A DNA stretch of 42,698 nucleotides from Alphaproteobacteria bacterium (lineage in GTDB: Bacteria > Pseudomonadota > Alphaproteobacteria > JAEULC01), in the NCBI GenBank assembly GCA_020846275.1, contig JADLEG010000263.1, forward strand, positions 1-42,698, in the 5' to 3' direction. Under the pieces are notes generated by a model. It did not search any database. It was given only the letters and a program-made list of their open reading frames with translations, and was not told the origin of the DNA. The translations under genes and the position numbers were made by a program. Positions 39,752 to 42,698 of this stretch are shown piece after piece. How positions within the stretch are numbered: position 1 is the stretch's first letter; every line of letters begins with the position of its first letter.

Positions 39752-40561
39752 ATGGACGCACCCCAGCGCGTCGCCAAGCTGATCGCCCGCGCCGGCCTGT
39801 GCTCGCGCCGCGATGCCGAGCGGCTGATCGTGGAGGGCCGCGTCAAGCTGGACCACAAGGTGCTGACGACGCCGGCCGTCGTCGTGGACGATCCGCGCCG
39901 CATCCTGGTCGACGGAAGGCCGCTGCCGGCGCCCGAGCGCACGCGGCTGTGGCGCTACCACAAGCCGGCGGGGCTGGTGACCACCGCACGCGATCCCGAG
40001 GGCCGCCCCACCGTGTTCGACCGCCTGCCCGAGGGCCTGCCGCGCGTGGTGACGGTCGGCCGGCTCGACCTTACCTCCGAGGGATTGCTGCTGCTGACCA
40101 ACGACGGCGCGCTGGCGCGCCACCTGGAATTGCCCTCCACCGGCTGGGTCAGGCGCTACCGCGTGCGCGTGCACGGTCAGGTCGATCCCGCGAAGCTGGA
40201 GGCGCTGGCCGCGGGCACGGTGGTCGACGGCGTGCGCTACGGCCCGGTCGAGGCGCGGCTGGAGCGCGAGAAGGGCGAGAACGCCTGGCTCACCATGGGG
40301 CTCAGCGAGGGGCGCAACCGCGAGGTGCGGCGCCTGTGCGAATCGATGGGGCTGAAAGTCAGCCGGCTGATCCGCATCGCCTATGGCCCCTTCCAGCTTG
40401 GCCTGCTGGCGCGCGGCGAGGCGGAGGAAGTGCCGGCCCGCGTCCTGCGCGATCAGGTCGGCCAGGAATTCGGCAAGGCGCCGGATGCCGACCCGGCCCC
40501 GCGCAGCGGCGCCGGCGCGAAACGCCGCCGGGGCGGCGCGCATGCGCATCATCGCCGGTAG
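39752..40561 (+). CDS. Ribosomal large subunit pseudouridine synthase, RluB/RsuA family
   Basis: A 269-residue enzyme that isomerises a specific rRNA uridine. An N-terminal S4 RNA-binding domain (RVAKLIARAGLCSRRDAERLIVEGRVKLDHK) leads to the catalytic domain, with VGRLDLTSEGLLLLTNDGALARHL carrying the catalytic Asp, and the family motif LSEGRNREVRRLCESMGLKVSRLIRIAYGPF. RluB fits best (23S rRNA), but RsuA or RluE cannot be excluded. The basic tail (AKRRRGGAHAHHRR) overlaps the start of rsmD by 20 bases, so the two are co-translated. Confidence 0.92.
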   Translation: MDAPQRVAKLIARAGLCSRRDAERLIVEGRVKLDHKVLTTPAVVVDDPRRILVDGRPLPAPERTRLWRYHKPAGLVTTARDPEGRPTVFDRLPEGLPRVVTVGRLDLTSEGLLLLTNDGALARHLELPSTGWVRRYRVRVHGQVDPAKLEALAAGTVVDGVRYGPVEARLEREKGENAWLTMGLSEGRNREVRRLCESMGLKVSRLIRIAYGPFQLGLLARGEAEEVPARVLRDQVGQEFGKAPDADPAPRSGAGAKRRRGGAHAHHRR

Positions 40562-41105
40562 GCATCGCGGCCGCGTGCTGGCAGCGCCGGAAGGGCTGAC
40601 GGTCAGGCCGACCGCCGACCGCGCGCGCCAAGCCGTGTTCGACATGCTGGCGCACGGGCCCGAGACGGCCGGCAGGCTCCTGGCCGAGGCCACCGTGCTG
40701 GACGCCTTTGCCGGCACCGGCGCGATGGGGATCGAGGCCCTGTCGCGCGGCGCGGCGCGCGCCTGGTTCATCGAGAAGGATCCCGTCGCTTTCGCCGCCA
40801 TCCGCGCCAATCTTGGCCGGATCGGCGAGATCGCGCGCGCGAAGGTGATCCGCGCCGACGCCCTTGCCCCGCCGGCGGCCGAGGTGCCGGTCACGCTCGC
40901 CTTCCTCGACCCGCCCTATGGCCAGCATCTCTGCGCCCCAGCGCTGGAGGCCCTGGCCGCGAAGAACTGGTTCGCCGAGGACGCGGTGGTCGTGGTCGAG
41001 CATGCCGCGGACGACCCGGTCGCCCCGCCGCCCGCGTTCCATCCCTTCGACGCGCGCCGCCACGGCCGGGCGCATTTCCTGCTGCTGCGCTACCGGCGCA
41101 GCTAA
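40542..41105 (+). CDS. rsmD: 16S rRNA (guanine(966)-N(2))-methyltransferase RsmD
   Basis: A 187-residue SAM-dependent methylase. MRIIAGRHRGRVL is the family start, RPTADRARQAVFDML follows, motif I is VLDAFAGTGAMGIEALSRGA, and the catalytic motif IV is FLDPPYG. All are diagnostic of RsmD. It overlaps the pseudouridine synthase by 20 bases, a sensible rRNA-modification operon. The TAA stop overlaps the convergent GNAT stop within CTAA (41102-41105). Confidence 0.95.
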   Translation: MRIIAGRHRGRVLAAPEGLTVRPTADRARQAVFDMLAHGPETAGRLLAEATVLDAFAGTGAMGIEALSRGAARAWFIEKDPVAFAAIRANLGRIGEIARAKVIRADALAPPAAEVPVTLAFLDPPYGQHLCAPALEALAAKNWFAEDAVVVVEHAADDPVAPPPAFHPFDARRHGRAHFLLLRYRRS

Positions 41106-41635
41106 GCCGCGCCTCGACCGCACAGCACGGTGATATCGTCCCAGGCGTAGACGATGTTGCTCGAGCGCCAGATCGGGCCGGGATCGGTGTAGGTGCCAAC
41201 GGCGCGCCCGCCCATCGCCGCGTAGAACGCGATCGCCGGCGCATTGCCCTCGACCACGCCCAGCGCGACCGCTTTGCGGCCGGTTGCCGCCAGGCCGGCC
41301 GCCAGTTCGGCCATCAGGCGCCGGCCGACTCCCCGGCGCTGGAACGCGTCGTCCACGTAGAGATACCTGATCTCGGCGCGTCCGCCGAAGGCGGGATGCA
41401 CCGCCGGCCCGGCAAGACCGAACCCCGCGAGCCGGCCGTCGATCCCGGCCACCAGCGCCGCCTGGCCCGGCGCGGGGTGCGACAGGAGTTCGACCCAGCG
41501 CGCGCGGCGCGATGCCTCGTCCAGCGCCGCGATCGCTTCCGGCGGCGCTAGCTCGCGATAGGTCCTGCGCCAGACCGTGGCATGGGTGCGCGCGATCGAC
41601 GGCGCATCGGCGACGGTCGCCGGTCTGATCTCCAT
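41102..41635 (-). CDS. GNAT-family N-acetyltransferase
   Basis: A 177-residue acetyl-CoA-dependent transferase. MEIRPATVADAPSIARTHATVWRRTYREL starts the fold. The acetyl-CoA motif A is EIRYLYVDDAFQRRGVGRRLMAEL (Q/RxxGxG/A type), followed by NAPAIAFYAAMGGRAVG. The substrate is unknown. The ATG at 41635 fits the family N-terminus better than the upstream ATG at 41740. The 182-base gap to the next gene (divergent) contains an inverted repeat. Confidence 0.9.
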   Translation of the reverse strand: MEIRPATVADAPSIARTHATVWRRTYRELAPPEAIAALDEASRRARWVELLSHPAPGQAALVAGIDGRLAGFGLAGPAVHPAFGGRAEIRYLYVDDAFQRRGVGRRLMAELAAGLAATGRKAVALGVVEGNAPAIAFYAAMGGRAVGTYTDPGPIWRSSNIVYAWDDITVLCGRGAA

Positions 41636-41750
41636 TTTCCGGTCATGCCCGATCGGTTGAAAATCCGAGGCATCGAATTGCCCCGATGGCGAGCCGCGGT
41701 CAAGCCAGCCACGCGCGCGAGGCACATGAATTTGAGCCAAGTTGCGCCCA

Positions 41751-41795
41751 CCAAGCCGGCGTGAACAGTCACAAGAATCTCACGAGCCGGCTTGG
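41751..41795. promoter_or_regulatory. Inverted repeat upstream of the PqqD-HprK-like gene
   Basis: CCAAGCCGGC (41751-41760) and GCCGGCTTGG (41786-41795) are a perfect 10-base inverted repeat with a 25-base loop, ending 22 bases before the ATG at 41818. It could be an operator or a leader hairpin. The rest of the 41636-41817 gap shows no gene. Confidence 0.45.
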
Positions 41796-41817
41796 CGCGG
41801 GTCATCTACCGTTTCTC

Positions 41818-42698
41818 ATGCGGAAAACTCTCGCTAGCGCCGCGACCCCCTCGCCAGTTGAAATCGATCCGATGCCCAAGGCGACGTCCGAACCGATCGC
41901 GCCGTCCGGCGCGGGCAGCCGATTCACGCTGCACTACATCGGCCACGAGGCCGTGCTGTTCGACGCCATCGCCCAGCGGCTCTATGCGCTGAACGGGACG
42001 GCCGCGTTCATCTGGACCTGCTTCGAACAGTCGATGAGCCCGCAGGAGATCGCCGATCGCCTGTGCAGCACGTTCGGCTTCGCGCCGACCGTGTCGCAGG
42101 CGCATGTCCGCGACGTGATGGCGGCATGGCACGATCTGAGCCTGGCCGCCCGGCCGGCGCCGCCGAGCGGATCGCCGCTGGCCGCGCTGCGCCGCGATGG
42201 GGCCCTTGGGTCGCCGTCGCGCGCCGTGCGGCGTCCCGATGGCGAGCCCGCGTTCGAGACCACCGTCCGGCTGCTCGACTCCGTCTTCCGGCTTCGCCTG
42301 TGGCCGGCCGCCCCCGCCGCCGAGGTGGCGCGGGCCCTGGCCATGGTCACCGCCTCCGGGGATGGCGAGGGCGCCATCGGCGTCGATATCGCGGAAGGCG
42401 ACGAGGGGTTTGCGATGGTGGCCGGCGGGGCGGTGCTCGACCGCTGCCGGCGACCGGACCAGGTGCTGCCGATGGTCACGGCGCGCCTGACCGAACTGGC
42501 GCTGCACCGAAGCAGCGATCTGTTCGCCTTGCACGCGGCGGCGGTCAGCCGCGACGGGCGCGGGCTGCTGTTGCCGGGGGAAACCGGTTGCGGCAAGAGC
42601 ACGCTGGCGGCCGCGCTGGCGGCCGAGGGCCTGTCCTTCCTGGGCGACGATACGATCGTGCTCGCCCGCGACCTGGCGCGGGTCCGGCCGATCGCGCT
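41818..42698 (+). CDS. PqqD-like domain fused to an HPr-kinase-like P-loop domain, 3' end cut
   Basis: The frame is open to the right edge; 293 residues are visible from ATG 41818 (ATG 41872 is an alternative). Residues about 35-115 resemble PqqD, the RiPP-precursor chaperone: EAVLFDAIAQRLYALNGTAAFIWTCFEQSMSPQEIADRL. After a variable middle region comes LFALHAAAVSRDGRGLLLPGETGCGKSTLAAALAAEGLSFLGDD, a P-loop typical of HprK-like kinases in RiPP and exopolysaccharide loci. The usual partners (radical SAM, asparagine-synthase-like or transglutaminase-like genes) would lie beyond the window, so a RiPP locus is only a suggestion. Confidence 0.72.
   Translation, partial: MRKTLASAATPSPVEIDPMPKATSEPIAPSGAGSRFTLHYIGHEAVLFDAIAQRLYALNGTAAFIWTCFEQSMSPQEIADRLCSTFGFAPTVSQAHVRDVMAAWHDLSLAARPAPPSGSPLAALRRDGALGSPSRAVRRPDGEPAFETTVRLLDSVFRLRLWPAAPAAEVARALAMVTASGDGEGAIGVDIAEGDEGFAMVAGGAVLDRCRRPDQVLPMVTARLTELALHRSSDLFALHAAAVSRDGRGLLLPGETGCGKSTLAAALAAEGLSFLGDDTIVLARDLARVRPIA

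Noticed and set aside
1..42698. tRNA, rRNA, riboswitch or prophage features
   Set aside because: The intergenic gaps are short, and I saw no cloverleaf, rRNA core motif, conserved riboswitch motif, integrase or phage structural gene.

Overview
The window is high-GC DNA (about 70% by eye outside a few islands) with tightly packed genes. It looks like chromosome from an alphaproteobacterium. Pointers to that group are the sensor kinase with a tyrosine in place of the phospho-accepting histidine (DivL type), TTAA-N7-CTAA sites resembling CtrA boxes, the PAS-EAL protein, the divergent xseA/purD pair, and the tetrahydromethanopterin (H4MPT) one-carbon genes typical of methylotrophic and formaldehyde-oxidising Proteobacteria. 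The genus cannot be named from sequence alone.

Layout. 1-5.3 kb: envelope glycosylation genes (GT39 membrane protein, GT2, LABN small membrane protein), split by a lower-GC BsuBI/PstI-type restriction-modification module. 5.5-8.5 kb: a 1009-residue RTX protein, probably exported by type I secretion. 8.5-12.6 kb: a divergent SHMT-like paralogue plus a DUF4865 gene beside a LysR regulator, then a DUF2000/AraC divergent pair. 12.6-14.3 kb: elongation factor P and its lysylating enzyme EpmA, divergent. 14.4-16.3 kb: a two-gene membrane operon (DUF2157, GDYXXLXY). 16.3-17.6 kb: a Fur-box-flanked ferric-iron binding protein with a clear terminator.

17.7-28.3 kb is the functional core. It holds an H4MPT/methylofuran C1 cluster: an ATP-grasp ligase (MfnD-like), mch, an MptN/RimK-like ligase, a CitG-like protein, fae, a HisA-like protein, a class III nucleotide cyclase, an MfnF-like protein and MfnB. 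MfnB sits downstream of two FAD amine/amino-acid oxidoreductases in one apparent operon. Fae captures formaldehyde on H4MPT and Mch converts methenyl-H4MPT to formyl-H4MPT. The ligases and Mfn proteins are expected to make the cofactors, and the flavoproteins could release formaldehyde from N-methyl amines (inference). Two things stand out. The CitG-like frame runs into fae with no stop codon. The mfnB gene carries an in-frame mirrored palindromic repeat.

28.4-42.7 kb: a FadB-like beta-oxidation enzyme, a second mirrored palindromic repeat beside a ureG remnant, the DivL-like kinase, an M23 peptidase whose 5' end abuts a C-rich mirrored repeat, xseA, purD, a PAS-EAL protein, tadA, a class I glutamine amidotransferase, an RluB/RsuA-type pseudouridine synthase, rsmD, a GNAT acetyltransferase, and the start of a PqqD-HprK-like gene cut by the right edge. 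No rRNA, tRNA, CRISPR array or transposase gene was recognised.
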